A stretch of 64,000 nucleotides of DNA from Acinetobacter sp. UBA3106 (GCA_002365595.1 DFAM01000016.1:179873-243872), one strand, 5' to 3'. Shown: positions 26,218 to 36,302, counted from the first letter of the stretch. The notes: generated from the letters alone by a model not told the origin. Made by a program: numbers and translations.

Positions 26218-28059
26218 ATGTCGTTACTGTTACAAATTACGATTTTCCTTGGTGCTTCGCTACTCTTGGTTCCCTTAGCCAAGCGCTTTGGCATTGCCAC
26301 CGTACTCGGCTATTTGTTTACCGGTATTTTGCTCGGTCCCAGCGTATTCAATCTGGCCAGTGACCCGGAAGCGATTCAGGAACTGGCTGAATTTGGCGTT
26401 ATTTTGTTGATGTTCATTATTGGTCTGGAGCTACGTCCACAACGACTGTGGGAAATGCGTAAATCGATCTTTTTGATGGGTAGCTTGCAGGTCGGTATCA
26501 GCGGCATTATTCTGGCCCTACTGATCTTTTTTGCCTTAAACCAGAGTCTTTCTGCCAGCTTTGTGATTGGCATGGCACTGGCCCTTTCCTCTACAGCTTT
26601 TGTCCTACAATTGCTTTCAGAAAAGCAGCAACTGAATACCACCTTCGGGCAGCAATCGTTTTCTATTTTACTATTCCAAGATATCGCCGCTATTCCGCTC
26701 TTAGCGATTATTCCATTACTGGCCGGTACTGAATCAACCCATCATGGCGTTGCCTATTTCGCTGCAATCATTGCGACCTTTAGCGGTTTGTTCCTGTTTA
26801 GCCGCTATATGATGCGTCCTTTCTTCCGCTTTGTGGCCAAAAGTGGCGCACATGAACTGATTACAGCGGTCGGTTTGTTTATTGTCTTGGGCGTGGTTGC
26901 ACTGATGGATGTGCTCGGCATCAGTACCACTTTGGGGGCTTTCTTAACTGGGGTACTATTGGCAGATTCCGAATTTCGTCACGAACTTGAAGCCAGCATT
27001 GCGCCCTTTAAAGGACTGTTACTGGGTCTGTTCTTTATGACGGTTGGCATGACCACCCAATTATCCCTGCTGGTTGATATGCCGTGGCTGATTATTGGCG
27101 GTGCATTCATTTTAATGCTGGTGAAAAGCGTCACCCTGACTGCCATTGCCCGTTATTTAAAATATTCATGGCGCAACAGCTTGCTGCTGGCGACCTGTTT
27201 ATCTCAAGGTGGTGAATTTGCCTTTGTGGTGCTGAAAGTTGCCAGTAGTGAAAAAGTCATCACCCAGGCGATGCTTGAGCCTATCACATTGATTGTGACC
27301 CTTTCCATGGTGCTCACCCCAATGCTGTACTGGCTGATTAGCCGCTGGATTATTCCATTCATTGATAAAGAAAAAACTCCTGTTTATGATGAAATTCCCG
27401 ATACGCATAACCCGATGATCATTGCCGGTTTTGGCCGTTTCGGACAGATCATAGCCCGTATTGCCCATTTACAGCACCAGTCGTTTACCGCTATCGACAG
27501 TAATCTGGAAAAAGTCGATTTCGTGCGAAATTATGGCGGTACGGTATACTATGGGGATGCCACACAACCCGATATCTTACGTTCCGCCGGCATTGAACAC
27601 GCCAAAGTCTTTGTACTTGCGATTGATGATATTGAAGACTCGATGAATGTGGCACGTCATATTCGCTTGAACTATCCCCAGCTAAAACTTTTAGTGCGTG
27701 CCCGAGACCGTCATCATGTGCATTTACTGCGGGATTTAGGTGTCGAACATATCTGGCGTGAAACGTATTTATCCTCCCTCGGGATGGCTTATTGCGCTTT
27801 ACGTGAGTTAGATGTGAACGAAGAAGATGCGTATAAGAGTATCGAACTGTTCCGTGATTACGATGAGAAATTATTGCTTCAACAACAACGGGTTTATACT
27901 GATGAGCAGAAGATTTATGAAACCCATCGTAATGCGCTAGCAGAACTGGAACATTTATTTGAAAGCGATGCCCAGATTCGTCAAGAACCGATTGGCGTCA
28001 ATTTGCAACGCGGCTTAGCACATCAGCGTATTGATGTCACAAGAGATGATAGTAACTAG
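26218..28059 (+). CDS. CPA2-family monovalent cation:proton antiporter (Kef-type)
   Basis: The 613-residue protein has about 12 membrane helices (1-385) of the Na+/H+ exchanger fold, then a TrkA-N domain with the nucleotide motif IAGFGRFGQIIAR (about 402-414). The overall plan matches KefB/KefC potassium efflux systems. Whether it is glutathione-gated cannot be said, and no KefF/KefG partner is adjacent. The charged C-terminal 60 residues are variable in the family. Confidence 0.9.
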   Translation: MSLLLQITIFLGASLLLVPLAKRFGIATVLGYLFTGILLGPSVFNLASDPEAIQELAEFGVILLMFIIGLELRPQRLWEMRKSIFLMGSLQVGISGIILALLIFFALNQSLSASFVIGMALALSSTAFVLQLLSEKQQLNTTFGQQSFSILLFQDIAAIPLLAIIPLLAGTESTHHGVAYFAAIIATFSGLFLFSRYMMRPFFRFVAKSGAHELITAVGLFIVLGVVALMDVLGISTTLGAFLTGVLLADSEFRHELEASIAPFKGLLLGLFFMTVGMTTQLSLLVDMPWLIIGGAFILMLVKSVTLTAIARYLKYSWRNSLLLATCLSQGGEFAFVVLKVASSEKVITQAMLEPITLIVTLSMVLTPMLYWLISRWIIPFIDKEKTPVYDEIPDTHNPMIIAGFGRFGQIIARIAHLQHQSFTAIDSNLEKVDFVRNYGGTVYYGDATQPDILRSAGIEHAKVFVLAIDDIEDSMNVARHIRLNYPQLKLLVRARDRHHVHLLRDLGVEHIWRETYLSSLGMAYCALRELDVNEEDAYKSIELFRDYDEKLLLQQQRVYTDEQKIYETHRNALAELEHLFESDAQIRQEPIGVNLQRGLAHQRIDVTRDDSN

Positions 28060-28109
28060 CTTGTGTTTTACAATATAGACACCATTAACACGGGCTATTG
28101 GAGAAATTT

Positions 28110-28985
28110 ATGTCTGAATTACGTCAACGCTTTTATATTGAAAATTGCCCGATTCGTGGTGAAGTGGTCCATCTTGAAAGCGTTTTGCAAACGATTCTTG
28201 CGCAACGTGATTATCCGCAAGCCATTCAAATTCTTTTGGGGGAAATGCTCAGTGCCACTGCTTTATTAGCCAGCACCCTGAAAATCAAAGGCCGCATCAG
28301 CCTGCAAATTCAGGCAGCTGGTACATTCAAATGGGCTATGGCGGAATGTAACCATCGCGGTGAAATCCGAGCTTCAGCCGATTACGAAGAAGATCCGCGT
28401 TTTTTCCAGGCAGAAAACAGCAGCAAGGTGTTGAATGCGCTAGTCAATCCAGTGCTGTTTATTAATATCGAGCCTGAATTTGGGGAACGCTATCAAGGCA
28501 TTATTGCGCTCGAGCACGATACCTTGGCCGGTTGTTTAATGCAGTATTATGATTTGTCTGCACAAATTCCAACGAAAATTGTTTTGGCCAGCACCGCTGA
28601 ACGCTCAGGTGGTCTGTTGATTCAACTCTTGCCACGTAATAGCGAAGAAGAACAGCAACGTGTGGATGAAGACCTTTGGCCACGCCTCACCATGCTGACC
28701 GAAACTTTAAAAGCGGAAGAACTCACAGATCTTGAACCGACTGAAATTCTGTACCGTCTGTACAATGAGGAAGATGTACGCTTGCCTGAAGCGGAACCAT
28801 TAAGCTTTGGCTGTACCTGTTCTAAAGAACGCTGTGCCAATGCCTTAATTCAAATTGGTGTAGAGGCAGTGCGTGAAACTTTAGAGTTCCAGAACCCGAT
28901 TACCATGGATTGCCAGTTCTGTAGCACCCGCTACACTTTTACTGCTGAAGAAGCCTTTGGTTTATTTGGCAAACACCTCAGTTGA
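28110..28985 (+). CDS. hslO: Redox-regulated chaperone Hsp33
   Basis: The 291-residue holdase is switched on by oxidation. The C-terminal zinc/redox centre is clear: C-T-C (FGCTCSKERC) and C-Q-F-C (TMDCQFC), giving the CxC and CxxC pairs. The N-terminal core begins RQRFYIENCPIRGEVV. ATG 28110 follows GGAGAAATTT and is preferred over a start four codons upstream. A terminator follows. Confidence 0.95.
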   Translation: MSELRQRFYIENCPIRGEVVHLESVLQTILAQRDYPQAIQILLGEMLSATALLASTLKIKGRISLQIQAAGTFKWAMAECNHRGEIRASADYEEDPRFFQAENSSKVLNALVNPVLFINIEPEFGERYQGIIALEHDTLAGCLMQYYDLSAQIPTKIVLASTAERSGGLLIQLLPRNSEEEQQRVDEDLWPRLTMLTETLKAEELTDLEPTEILYRLYNEEDVRLPEAEPLSFGCTCSKERCANALIQIGVEAVRETLEFQNPITMDCQFCSTRYTFTAEEAFGLFGKHLS

Positions 28986-29006
28986 TTTTATGCAAGTCAA
29001 TAAAAT

Positions 29007-29036
29007 AGGGCGGCTATAATAGCTGCTCTTTTTTTT
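29007..29036 (+). terminator. Rho-independent terminator after hslO
   Basis: AGGGCGGCTA and TAGCTGCTCT pair (two G-T wobbles) around a short loop and run into a T tract of eight or more, about 20 bases after the stop. Confidence 0.8.
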
Positions 29037-29197
29037 ATTTTAAAAAATAAAATACCTTATTTTTTATATTGTTTTTTTACACTTGTATTTAAAATATTTT
29101 AGCGTAAAATTTCATTTCAAAATAAAGCAAAATAAACTCAAATAATGCTTTATTTTTAGTGCATAAAAATAAATTAATAATTGGGAATATCGACTAT

Positions 29198-29653
29198 ATG
29201 AACACAAAAATAATGCTCAGTATATTATTACTTCTGGCCTGTCCCTTTATTCATGCAAAAACACTCGATTTAGTGGGAATATGGAAAGCCATTGATGACA
29301 AAACAGGCTATGCTCGGGCTGACGTTCTTATTACCAAAAAAGAAAATGGCGGCTATCTGGGAACAATTATTAAAGTCCATGCCATTCCGAACCGTACTGC
29401 CCTTGATCATTGTGAAAAATGTAAAGGTGCGCTTAAAAATGCCCCACTGATTGGCTTACCTATTTTGTCAGGTTTTAAGCAAAATCCTAAAAAAGCAGAT
29501 GAATTTATTGAAGGTAAGGTACTTGACCCTCTTTCAGGTCATGTCTATCAAGGCAAAGGACGTCTGAATACACGAGGCAATGTCCTGACCTTACGTGGCT
29601 ATATTGGCACCAGTTTGCTTGGCCGAACCGTGTCCTGGATTAGAGTGGATTAA
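29198..29653 (+). CDS. DUF2147 secreted protein, copy 1
   Basis: The 151-residue protein has a signal peptide (about 1-20, ending FIHAK) and a DUF2147 domain: GIWKAIDDKTGYARADVLI, then an ENGGYLGTI strand, a CEKCKGAL zinc-like cysteine pair and the VLDPLSGHVYQGKGRL segment. DUF2147 is a small periplasmic lipocalin-like family of unknown role. ATG 29198 is chosen because the signal peptide begins there; the frame is open further up. It is a paralogue of the gene at 30086. Confidence 0.85.
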   Translation: MNTKIMLSILLLLACPFIHAKTLDLVGIWKAIDDKTGYARADVLITKKENGGYLGTIIKVHAIPNRTALDHCEKCKGALKNAPLIGLPILSGFKQNPKKADEFIEGKVLDPLSGHVYQGKGRLNTRGNVLTLRGYIGTSLLGRTVSWIRVD

Positions 29654-30085
29654 CCATGCTTCACCTTCAGCACAAGTTTTTACCTCAGCCCGGTTAGGAA
29701 CTTGTGCAGCCTCTATTTATAATCTTAAATATCTATTCAATTCCGCTCTTATATTCAAGCAATAAATTATCTTTTATTACCTGTTTATTTATATCAAACG
29801 ATAAATTTTATTATTAATACCTATAAAAATAATAATATTTCATGCAGTAAATAAAAATGTATTTTACCTTCAGTTAAAATATCAATTGGTTAAAAACTTA
29901 AAGTTTTAATATTCAAATCGGGTACTTTTTAATCAAAAAAAATTCAAAGAATAACCCACATAACACAATCAATTATTTATGTGACTTATTTAGCAATTTA
30001 ACCATTTGATTTTATAGATACTTATCGTTATAAATTAGGCGTTTTACTCTAAAAATATAAAACTTTCAGTTCAAAGGGGGAATTA
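29654..30085. other. AT-rich gap between DUF2147 paralogues
   Basis: This 432-base stretch holds no gene I can support. Near its start, GCACAAGTT (29670-29678) and AACTTGTGC (29699-29707) form a 9-bp stem with a 20-base loop, probably the end structure of the first gene. The rest is very AT-rich with many possible -10 boxes. Confidence 0.5.
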
Positions 30086-30553
30086 ATGAAGAATTTATAT
30101 AAAGGCGTTGTGGCGGGGATACTATTAGCAACCCTATCTTCATTGAGTTTTGCAGAAAACGATAACGATCCCTTGGTGGGCAAATGGAAAACCATTGATG
30201 ACCGAACCGGTTACTCTCGTGCCGATGTAGAAATTAGCAAAAAGCCGGATGGTACCTATGAAGGAATTATCGTGGCGACCCGTAACATTCCTGGTACAGA
30301 AAAGATGGGGGTTTGTTCAAACTGCCCAGGCAACTTAAAAAATAAACCGTTTATTGGCTTGCCTTTTATTTGGGGATTTAAAAAGAATCCAGATAACCCA
30401 CGCGAATTTAATCATGGTCGTGTACTTGACCCGATTGGCGGCAAAGTCTACAAGGGCAAAGCACGCCTCAGTGCCAGTGGCAAGCACTTAAACCTGCGTG
30501 GTTATGTTGGTGTATCGGTGATTGGCCGCAGCGTGACCTGGATTAAATATTGA
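30086..30553 (+). CDS. DUF2147 secreted protein, copy 2
   Basis: The 155-residue protein has a clear signal peptide (ending SLSFA-EN) and the DUF2147 domain: GKWKTIDDRTGYSRADVEI, a CSNCPGNLKNKPFIGLP cysteine pair and GRVLDPIGGKVYKGKARL. It aligns along its whole length with the protein at 29198, so the pair arose by duplication. AAAGGGGG before the ATG is a strong ribosome site. The function is unknown. Confidence 0.87.
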   Translation: MKNLYKGVVAGILLATLSSLSFAENDNDPLVGKWKTIDDRTGYSRADVEISKKPDGTYEGIIVATRNIPGTEKMGVCSNCPGNLKNKPFIGLPFIWGFKKNPDNPREFNHGRVLDPIGGKVYKGKARLSASGKHLNLRGYVGVSVIGRSVTWIKY

Positions 30554-30571
30554 TCTTACTCATGATTTACC

Positions 30572-30598
30572 AAGGCTCCTGTTAAGGGGCCTTTTTTT
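30572..30598 (+). terminator. Rho-independent terminator
   Basis: AAGGCTCC and GGGGCCTT form a stem around TGTTAA, followed by seven T residues, just after the second DUF2147 gene. Confidence 0.8.
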
Positions 30599-30696
30599 GT
30601 CATGAATTGAAACAATAAGGTACAGTTCTATACTGTTTCAGATTTATGAAAAGCATAATAATGATTAAAACATAATCAATTTTAGCTTCTCATTTT

Positions 30697-31662
30697 ATGC
30701 CTAAAAGTCATTACGAAGTTCTTGGCATTAGCCGAAATGCCACCCAGGATCAAATAAAGAAAGCCTACCGGAAACTGGCTCGAAAATATCATCCTGATGT
30801 GAGTAAAGAGAGTGATGCTGAAGCAAAGATGCAAAGTATTAATGTGGCTTATGACACCTTAAGCAACGAAGAAAAAAAAGCTGAATATGATTTTCAGCTC
30901 GATCATCCAGAGGCTTTTTATCAATCCGGGGCACAGACAGGAACCGGTGGTTTTGATAATGCCCATTTTTATAATCAGGGATTTAATCAGCAGCATTCCA
31001 ATTTTAGTGGTTTTGAAGATCTGTTTGGACGCTTTGGTTCAGGTTTTGGCGGCGGTAATTATCAATATCAACAGCAGCAAAGACAGCAACAGCGCAGTTA
31101 TCAGGGCGAAGATCAACATGCCAGTATAGAAATTGATCCCGAAATTGCTTATCACGGTTCAACCCAACAGATTACCTTGCAGATTCCGACTTTAAACGCC
31201 TATGGCGAACCTGAAGTTCAGCGTAAGACTTTACAGGTCAAAATTCCTAAAGGCATGAAAGAAGGTCAACACATCCGTCTGAGTGGTCAAGGTCAGACTG
31301 GCATCAATGGCGGCAAAAATGGTGATTTGTATATTGAAATTCACTATAAGGACACAGCACGAATGCGGGTAGAAGGCGCCGATATTTATTACAACGTGAA
31401 TATCACCCCTTGGGAAGCAGCCTTAGGGCAAAGCATTGAAATATCCACGCCCGCAGGACAAAAAATTCAGGTGAATGTGCCTAAAAATGCCAAAACGGGT
31501 CAACAACTCAGGCTCAAGGACAAAGGGATTCCGAGCAAAGTACCCGGTCATCTGTATCTGGTTTTAAATATCGTGTATCCAACTGCACACACTGAACATG
31601 AACAGCAGGCTTACCAAGCTTTTTCTGAAACTTTTGCAACGTTTAAGCCTCGCAATGTTTAA
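30697..31662 (+). CDS. cbpA: DnaJ-type curved-DNA-binding co-chaperone CbpA
   Basis: The 321-residue protein has an N-terminal J domain (about 4-68) with the HPD motif in KYHPDVSKES, a Gly/Phe/Gln-rich linker (about 90-140, QYQQQQRQQQ) and the two DnaJ C-terminal beta domains (IDPEIAYHGS ... VKIPKGMKEGQHIRLSGQG). It lacks the DnaJ zinc finger, as CbpA does. It works with DnaK and is followed directly by its modulator gene cbpM. Confidence 0.92.
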   Translation: MPKSHYEVLGISRNATQDQIKKAYRKLARKYHPDVSKESDAEAKMQSINVAYDTLSNEEKKAEYDFQLDHPEAFYQSGAQTGTGGFDNAHFYNQGFNQQHSNFSGFEDLFGRFGSGFGGGNYQYQQQQRQQQRSYQGEDQHASIEIDPEIAYHGSTQQITLQIPTLNAYGEPEVQRKTLQVKIPKGMKEGQHIRLSGQGQTGINGGKNGDLYIEIHYKDTARMRVEGADIYYNVNITPWEAALGQSIEISTPAGQKIQVNVPKNAKTGQQLRLKDKGIPSKVPGHLYLVLNIVYPTAHTEHEQQAYQAFSETFATFKPRNV

Positions 31663-31672
31663 GGAGAACATC

Positions 31673-32011
31673 ATGACCACTATTCATTATCGTGAAATTA
31701 TATCTGATGAAATTAATCCTCCAGATGTCATTGATGATTATTACAGTTTTGATTTAAAGCATTTTGCCGATGCGTGTGGACAAAGTCCGGAATGGGTTTT
31801 ACAACTGCTTGAATACGATATTTTAGACACCCGTCCAGAAGAAAGAATTCATCAATTTTTTGGTGATGATGTTTCACGTGCACGTCGGGCCTACCGTTTG
31901 CAGCGTGACTTCGATGCCAGCTTCTCTGCGGTGGCAATGATGCTCGATTTAATAGATGAAGTGCAACAATTACGTAAACAGGTCAAACACTTGAATATCA
32001 AAGATGCTTAA
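31673..32011 (+). CDS. cbpM: Chaperone modulator CbpM
   Basis: The 112-residue protein is a CbpM-like modulator that binds the CbpA J domain. The segment FADACGQSPEWVLQLLEYDIL resembles a MerR-like helix-turn-helix and the C-terminus has a leucine-rich helix (LDLIDEVQQLRKQVKHL). AAGGAGAACATC just upstream fixes ATG 31673; earlier in-frame starts overlap cbpA. The 10-base gap implies cotranscription. Confidence 0.85.
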   Translation: MTTIHYREIISDEINPPDVIDDYYSFDLKHFADACGQSPEWVLQLLEYDILDTRPEERIHQFFGDDVSRARRAYRLQRDFDASFSAVAMMLDLIDEVQQLRKQVKHLNIKDA

Positions 32012-32139
32012 AGCAACTTTTCTGCCTCCTGGCTACCGTCTATAGATCAGGTACGGGTGGCTATTTTGTTCTGAAATTCAACGCTGGAGAATAATCTAGG
32101 CTTATGAAAACCAAAGAATGCAATAAGAAAGTGAAGAAA

Positions 32140-32361
32140 ATGTTTCCTGAACATCAGGAACTGATCCATAAATTACGGCATGAAGATCCTCATTTCGCTA
32201 AAATATTTGAGAGCCATCAGGAATTAGATAAGGAGATCACTCAGCTTGAACTCAATCCGGTTAATCTGATTAATGAAGATATTGATTCATTAAAACGCAA
32301 GAAGCTCAAAATGAAAGATGAAATTTACAAAATTCTGGCCCAGAATGCTCAAGTAAGTTGA
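32140..32361 (+). CDS. YdcH-like DUF465 protein
   Basis: The 73-residue product starts MFPEHQELIHKL and continues to a long charged helix (DSLKRKKLKMKDEIYKIL), closely matching E. coli YdcH of the DUF465/SlyX-like family. The family usually starts at MFPE, so ATG 32140 is preferred; ATG 32104 would add twelve lysine-rich residues. The function is unknown. Confidence 0.82.
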   Translation: MFPEHQELIHKLRHEDPHFAKIFESHQELDKEITQLELNPVNLINEDIDSLKRKKLKMKDEIYKILAQNAQVS

Positions 32362-32460
32362 GCTTTAAGCCTGCAAAAAATGGGACAAACCATGTTGAGC
32401 TTTGATTGAACTGCGCTGGATTGTGCATAGGCCCAGTGAGGATAGATAAAAACTGACCTT

Positions 32461-33696
32461 TTATTTTAACTTGGTCAGTTTTTCAACCTCTTTCATGGTG
32501 TCTTTGACCGATTGCTTGATCGGCTCATAATTTAAAAACCAGAACAGGTTTACGTGTTGATCTTGATGCTGCTGGGCCAATAAATCGATGACGCTTTTTT
32601 CCCCGCGGCCTACCAGATGGCGACGATAAAAATAATACACCAGCAGTGCCGTCGTGATCAGCATCACCATCAGCATGCTCCAAAACCCGGTGGGAGATTT
32701 TAAGCCTGGAATAAACTCAAAGTTCATTCCATAAATCCCGGTTAATAAGGTTAGAGGGGCAAAAATTGCGGTAATAATGGCCAAAATTCGCATATTTTCA
32801 TTGGTCTGATTGGCAATGGCAGAAAAATGCAAATCGATGGCTGCCTGAATAGAGGTACGCAAACGAATGGTATGTTTTTGAATTCGGCCTACATGGCTGA
32901 CCAGGTCATCCATCCGCACCAGCATAATATCTTGCCGTTCAGATTTTTTCTTGCCTTTTAAATGTGGATAATTGTCGACAATTTCATCCCGCAGTTCCTG
33001 TAAGGCATCAATTTGTTCTTCACAGAGATTCTCTACTTGCTGAAAAGACATGCTTTCCTGGAATAACTGATCCCATTTGGTAAATCTGCGGTGACCTTGG
33101 AGTAATTCTTGCTGCCAAAATTCTACACGTCGGGTTAAAGGTACTCGTAAATCCAAATAACCATCGATAATACTATTCAGCAAACGTAAAGCTAAATCTA
33201 AAGGCGTGGAGGAAACTTTACGTGATTTATTTTGATCTTGTACAGTACGGGTGAAATTCATTTCTATCCGTGAAATATAATTCTCAACTGCCCTATTGCC
33301 CTGTTCACGCACAGTAACCAGCACTTGCGGCGTGATGATAAAACTCACCGGTGTCGTGGCCAAACCAAACATCTTTTCATGCTGTTCCAGCGCTTGTGCT
33401 CCGGTCTTGATGTCATCATCAGGTGTAATCAGTTTACGAAAAATCAGCAGGTCATAATCTTCCATGCTATCGAAAGTACACGGATGTTCCAGATTCAAAA
33501 CATCTTTTAGATGAAACTCGTTTAACATCAGCTGACTATATTGGTAGATTTCTTTTTGCCATTCATCTGCACGGTTCACTACATCTTCTCGGGTACAATC
33601 AATCCATACAAAAACTGGTTCAGCTTGGGCATTTTGGTTTTTTTGTACAAAAATATGCTGCTCAATAGGATGTTGGTAAAAATAATAAACCTGCAT
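32461..33696 (-). CDS. CorA-family divalent cation transporter
   Basis: The 411-residue protein has a large cytoplasmic N-terminal domain and two C-terminal helices. The signature GMN is present in YGMNFEF at the end of the first helix, followed by the loop PGLKSPTGFW and the second helix (SMLMVMLITTALLVYYFY). Members carry Mg2+, Co2+ or Zn2+ (ZntB). The loop reads FEFIPG, not the MPEL seen in classical CorA, so the ion is open. A C-terminal extension of about 55 residues follows the last helix. Confidence 0.85.
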   Translation of the reverse strand: MQVYYFYQHPIEQHIFVQKNQNAQAEPVFVWIDCTREDVVNRADEWQKEIYQYSQLMLNEFHLKDVLNLEHPCTFDSMEDYDLLIFRKLITPDDDIKTGAQALEQHEKMFGLATTPVSFIITPQVLVTVREQGNRAVENYISRIEMNFTRTVQDQNKSRKVSSTPLDLALRLLNSIIDGYLDLRVPLTRRVEFWQQELLQGHRRFTKWDQLFQESMSFQQVENLCEEQIDALQELRDEIVDNYPHLKGKKKSERQDIMLVRMDDLVSHVGRIQKHTIRLRTSIQAAIDLHFSAIANQTNENMRILAIITAIFAPLTLLTGIYGMNFEFIPGLKSPTGFWSMLMVMLITTALLVYYFYRRHLVGRGEKSVIDLLAQQHQDQHVNLFWFLNYEPIKQSVKDTMKEVEKLTKLK

Positions 33697-33856
33697 ATCA
33701 ACAATTCTCTAGGGTACTTTCTTATATTGTCTAACTGATGGAAATTGCAATAATTTAATCCCACTAGCTGCGATAAAATTATGAGCGGCGAGAAAGTATT
33801 AAGCAATAACATACAACTGGAAGTGCATCTTTTAAATCGAATTTTCTTTCTGCCCA

Positions 33857-33912
33857 TAAAAAAGCCCTGAGCCAGCCAAAGTGATTGCTTTGGCAAAGCT
33901 CAAGGCTTTTTC
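33857..33912 (-). terminator. Terminator after pnp, with nested hairpin
   Basis: AAAAAGCCCTGAGC and GCTCAAGGCTTTTT pair as the outer stem, and CCAAAG/CTTTGG form an inner stem. On the minus strand the structure ends in a T tract and closes the rpsO-pnp transcript. Confidence 0.8.
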
Positions 33913-33957
33913 ATATCTTTTCATTCACATGAGCTAACCCATGTGAAATTCAAACAC

Positions 33958-36051
33958 TTATGCTTGTTCGATGTCTTTCATGGTTAATTTGATACGACCA
34001 CGGTTGTCGACATCAGCAACTTGTACTTTAATCTCTTGACCTTCAGTCAATACATCTGCAACGTTGGCAATACGTTCGTTCGAGATTTGAGAGATGTGAA
34101 GCAAGCCATCAGTACCTGGAAGGATGTTTACAAACGCACCGAATTCAACGATACGAATAACCTTACCGGTATAGATTGTACCTGGTTCGATTTCAGCAGT
34201 AAGCGCCTGGATTTTCGCAACAGCAGCCATCGCAGCAGCTTTGGTTTCACCAAATACGCGAACTGTACCGTTGTCTTCAATATCAATCGCTGCTTTAGTT
34301 TCTTCAGTAATTGCACGGATGGTCGCACCACCTTTACCAATTACGTCACGAATCTTGTCAGGGTTGATGTTGATCACTTGGAATGTAGGCGCATGCATAG
34401 AAATTTCAGGACGAGCGCGTGAAATCACTTGGTTCATTGCGTTCAGGATGTGCATACGACCCGCATAAGCCTGGTTCAATGCAGCTTCCATAATTTCTTC
34501 AGTGATACCTTCGATCTTGATATCCATTTGAAGCGCAGTAATACCGTTTGCAGAACCGGCTACTTTAAAGTCCATGTCACCTAAGTGATCTTCATCACCC
34601 AAGATGTCAGAAAGAACTGCGAAACGCTCGCCTTCTTTCACTAGACCCATTGCAATACCCGCAACTGGTGCTTTAAGTGGAACACCTGCATCCATAAGTG
34701 ATAATGAAGCACCACATACAGACGCCATTGAAGATGAACCGTTAGATTCAGTGATATCAGATACGATACGGATGACGTACGGGAAGCGGTCAGCTGGTGG
34801 AAGCACGGCTTGAACACCACGGCGCGCCAAACGACCATGACCGATTTCACGACGTTTAGGACCAGATTCACGACCCGTTTCACCTACAGAGTATGCAGGG
34901 AAGTTGTAGTGCAACATGAAGTTGTCAGTTTTGGTACCTGCAAGGGTATCCACCATCAACGCATCACGTGTATTACCCAAAGTCGTTGTTACCAAGGCCT
35001 GAGTTTCACCACGTGTGAATAATGCTGAACCGTGTGCACGGTCAAGAACGCCTACTTGTACATCAAGGGCACGAACTGTTTTGGTGTCACGGCCATCGAT
35101 ACGCGGTTTACCAGACAGGATGTTGTCACGAACAGTACGGTATTTTAAGTCTTCGAATAATTCGTTAACTTCGTCCGCAATACCCGTTTCGTCATTTTCT
35201 GGAACAAACTGTGCAACTGCTTCTGCATAAAGCGCATCAAGTGCCGCATAACGGTCTTGCTTAACTGCAATTGTGTAAGCTTCAGAGATTTTCGCTTCGA
35301 ATGCTTCTTTCAATTTACCAAGAAGTTCTTCGTTTTTAACTGGAGCAACCCAAGTTGACTCAACCGCGCCTGCAGCTGCAGCAAATTCTTTGATCGCTTG
35401 GATCGCAATTTGCATTTCGTCATGACCGAAAAGTACAGCACCCAGCATTTGATCTTCTGAAAGTTCTTTCGCTTCAGATTCAACCATAAGCACTGCAGAT
35501 TCAGTACCTGCAACTACCAGATCAAGGTCAGATTCTTTCAATTGTTCATAGTTCGGGTTAAGAACATATTCGCCGTTGATTAAACCAACACGCGCACCCG
35601 CGATCGGACCACGGAAAGGCGTACCAGCAATAGACAATGCAGCAGATGTACCTAACATTGCAGCAATGTCAGCATCCATGGTTTTATCAGAAGAAATAAC
35701 AGTGGCTGTTACTTGAATTTCGTTGAAGTAACCTTCTGGGAACAACGGACGAATTGGACGGTCGATTAAGCGTGAAATTAAAGTTTCAGCTTCAGACGCA
35801 CGGCCTTCACGTTTACCATAGCCACCTGGGATACGACCGGCAGCATATTGTTTTTCCTGATAGTTAACAGTCAGTGGGAAGAAGTCTTGACCTGCTTTTG
35901 CTTTTGGTTGAGCAACAACAGCAACAAGTACAGTTACACCGCCCATAGTGATTACAACTGTGTTTGCTTGACGTGCAACACGACCAGTTTCTAGTACAAC
36001 CTGGTGTTGACCGAACTGGAATTCTTTACGAATAATATTAAACATTGACAT
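33958..36051 (-). CDS. pnp: Polyribonucleotide nucleotidyltransferase (PNPase)
   Basis: The 697-residue enzyme degrades RNA 3'-5' by phosphorolysis. Two RNase PH domains (about 5-230 and 310-540) flank a helical linker; the second holds the active-site stretch FTRGETQALV and DEDHLGDMDFK. A KH domain follows (RDVIGKGGATIRAITEE) and then an S1 domain. AGGAAAG nine bases before ATG 36051 supports this start. It lies downstream of rpsO with a hairpin between them, as in E. coli. Confidence 0.97.
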   Translation of the reverse strand: MSMFNIIRKEFQFGQHQVVLETGRVARQANTVVITMGGVTVLVAVVAQPKAKAGQDFFPLTVNYQEKQYAAGRIPGGYGKREGRASEAETLISRLIDRPIRPLFPEGYFNEIQVTATVISSDKTMDADIAAMLGTSAALSIAGTPFRGPIAGARVGLINGEYVLNPNYEQLKESDLDLVVAGTESAVLMVESEAKELSEDQMLGAVLFGHDEMQIAIQAIKEFAAAAGAVESTWVAPVKNEELLGKLKEAFEAKISEAYTIAVKQDRYAALDALYAEAVAQFVPENDETGIADEVNELFEDLKYRTVRDNILSGKPRIDGRDTKTVRALDVQVGVLDRAHGSALFTRGETQALVTTTLGNTRDALMVDTLAGTKTDNFMLHYNFPAYSVGETGRESGPKRREIGHGRLARRGVQAVLPPADRFPYVIRIVSDITESNGSSSMASVCGASLSLMDAGVPLKAPVAGIAMGLVKEGERFAVLSDILGDEDHLGDMDFKVAGSANGITALQMDIKIEGITEEIMEAALNQAYAGRMHILNAMNQVISRARPEISMHAPTFQVININPDKIRDVIGKGGATIRAITEETKAAIDIEDNGTVRVFGETKAAAMAAVAKIQALTAEIEPGTIYTGKVIRIVEFGAFVNILPGTDGLLHISQISNERIANVADVLTEGQEIKVQVADVDNRGRIKLTMKDIEQA

Positions 36052-36189
36052 GTATTTTTCTTTCCTGATTTTATTCTAGTGGAGACCCCTAAGGTTTGGC
36101 ATTCACATCTGCTGTATAAATGACAAAGCTTAGAAGCCGACCTCACTAGACTATAAAAATGTATGAATACACTATTTTTAAACACAAAG

Positions 36190-36212
36190 AAGGAGCGAAA
36201 CAATCGCCCCTT
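36190..36212 (-). promoter_or_regulatory. rpsO-pnp intercistronic RNA hairpin
   Basis: On the minus strand AAGGGGCGA and TCGCTCCTT pair over nine positions (one G-U wobble) around a five-base loop. In E. coli the pnp leader is an RNase III-processed hairpin used for autoregulation; this one lies in the equivalent place, about 140 bases before pnp. That role is inferred. Confidence 0.45.
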
Positions 36213-36302
36213 CCCCATTACCTAACCAAGGCCAGATATACTTTAATTTTCAGTAATATGGCATTTAACATGCAATAGTCCGAAAAAATAAGTTTAATCG
36301 AA

